Part shown: positions 63,748 through 64,000 of the stretch, in pieces
Layout: each line of letters starts with the position of its first letter
Position numbering within the stretch: position 1 is the first letter of the stretch
Source of the DNA: Phialophora verrucosa
Lineage: Eukaryota; Ascomycota; Eurotiomycetes; Chaetothyriales; Herpotrichiellaceae
Assembly: GCA_002099365.1 (NCBI GenBank)
Contig: MSED01000014.1
Location: 434,001-498,000, forward strand
Direction of reading: 5' to 3'
DNA length: 64,000 nt
Translations under genes and position numbers: made by a program
The notes under the pieces: model-generated
Seen by the model: only the letters and a program-made list of their open reading frames with translations
Database searches by the model: none
Told to the model about the DNA's origin: nothing

Positions 63748-64000
63748 AAGGTAGAACGAAAGCCAAGGGCACGCACAATCGTGTCGCCTGGGCTATAGAC
63801 GAGTTCCACGTGGAGGAATGACATTGTGAGATGAGATACGGCAGGACAAGATGAGATATGACACGACAAGACACATTCACACAGAAGACCAGCGTCCGGC
63901 ATAGCTGGCTGGACGTGTCGGAAAGGACGAGGCGTCCGGTCCAGTCTGATATGATTGTTTCTTGTCCAACTCGGCGGGCCATGTGCCACGGGATGAGGAT
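63748..64000. other. Right edge, no gene seen
   Basis: About 250 bp after the small gene. Frames on the minus strand here are open but lack motifs. Confidence 0.4.

Noticed and set aside
1..64000. Transposon, viral insertion or CRISPR array
   Set aside because: No reverse transcriptase, integrase, transposase or capsid-like frame, no long terminal repeats, and no regularly spaced repeats were found on reading both strands.

Overview
The window looks like nuclear DNA of a filamentous ascomycete (Pezizomycotina). Evidence: about 22 protein genes, most split by short introns (46-75 bp with GTRNGY-like donors, CTRAC-type branch points and YAG acceptors), Zn2Cys6 regulators, an NCS1 permease, an Hsp12A-like Hsp70 and fungal-type versions of Cyc8, End3, Rvs167, Mic10 and Urb2. 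An intergenic motif, TACTCCGTA, seems frequent in Eurotiomycetes as I recall, but I cannot fix the class from this sequence. No rRNA, tRNA, CRISPR array or intact transposon was recognised. Where I give a spliced structure for a multi-exon gene, the exon lengths were added up and the sum is divisible by three, except in the frameshifted genes noted below.

Layout. 0.5-3.2 kb: cyc8/ssnF (-), the TPR corepressor, followed upstream by a 5.7 kb gene-poor stretch. 8.9-9.9 kb: an unknown membrane protein (+). 12.2-12.9 kb: an acidic/Ser-rich unknown gene (-) with a probable one-base frameshift. 13.4-14.5 kb: PRE8, proteasome alpha-2 (-). 15.3-18.8 kb: a divergent pair, an FAD monooxygenase (-) and an MmgE/PrpD-family enzyme (+). 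19.2-21.1 kb: MIC10 (+) and END3 (-), convergent. 21.5-23.2 kb: a decayed Zn2Cys6 regulator. 23.4-24.3 kb: a secreted Ser/Thr-rich single-pass protein (-) with a frameshift. 25.1-29.9 kb: three accessory-type genes, namely a helical-domain protein (+), a single-pass membrane protein (-) and an Hsp70-like protein (+). 31.2-33.5 kb: an NCS1 nucleobase/allantoin-type permease (-), with an orphan zinc-cluster fragment and several GATA sites upstream. 35.5-37.0 kb: a MYND-finger gene (+) interrupted by one in-frame TGA.

From 37.7 kb the content is mostly housekeeping: NTH1 (-) and PEX4 (+), divergent; URB2 (+, 1508 aa); an F-box protein (+); RVS167 (-) and NFS1 (+), divergent; a sorbitol/xylitol-type dehydrogenase (-) and a Zn2Cys6 regulator (+), divergent and probably a regulator-target pair; the ETF alpha subunit (+); and a small basic protein (+) near the right edge.

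The most interesting points are the single nonsense codon in the otherwise intact MYND gene, the contrast between decayed and intact Zn2Cys6 regulators, the two divergent metabolic gene pairs, the Hsp70-like/helical-domain neighbourhood, and the dispersed TACTCCGTA motif. I did not find a clear new defence or mobile system.
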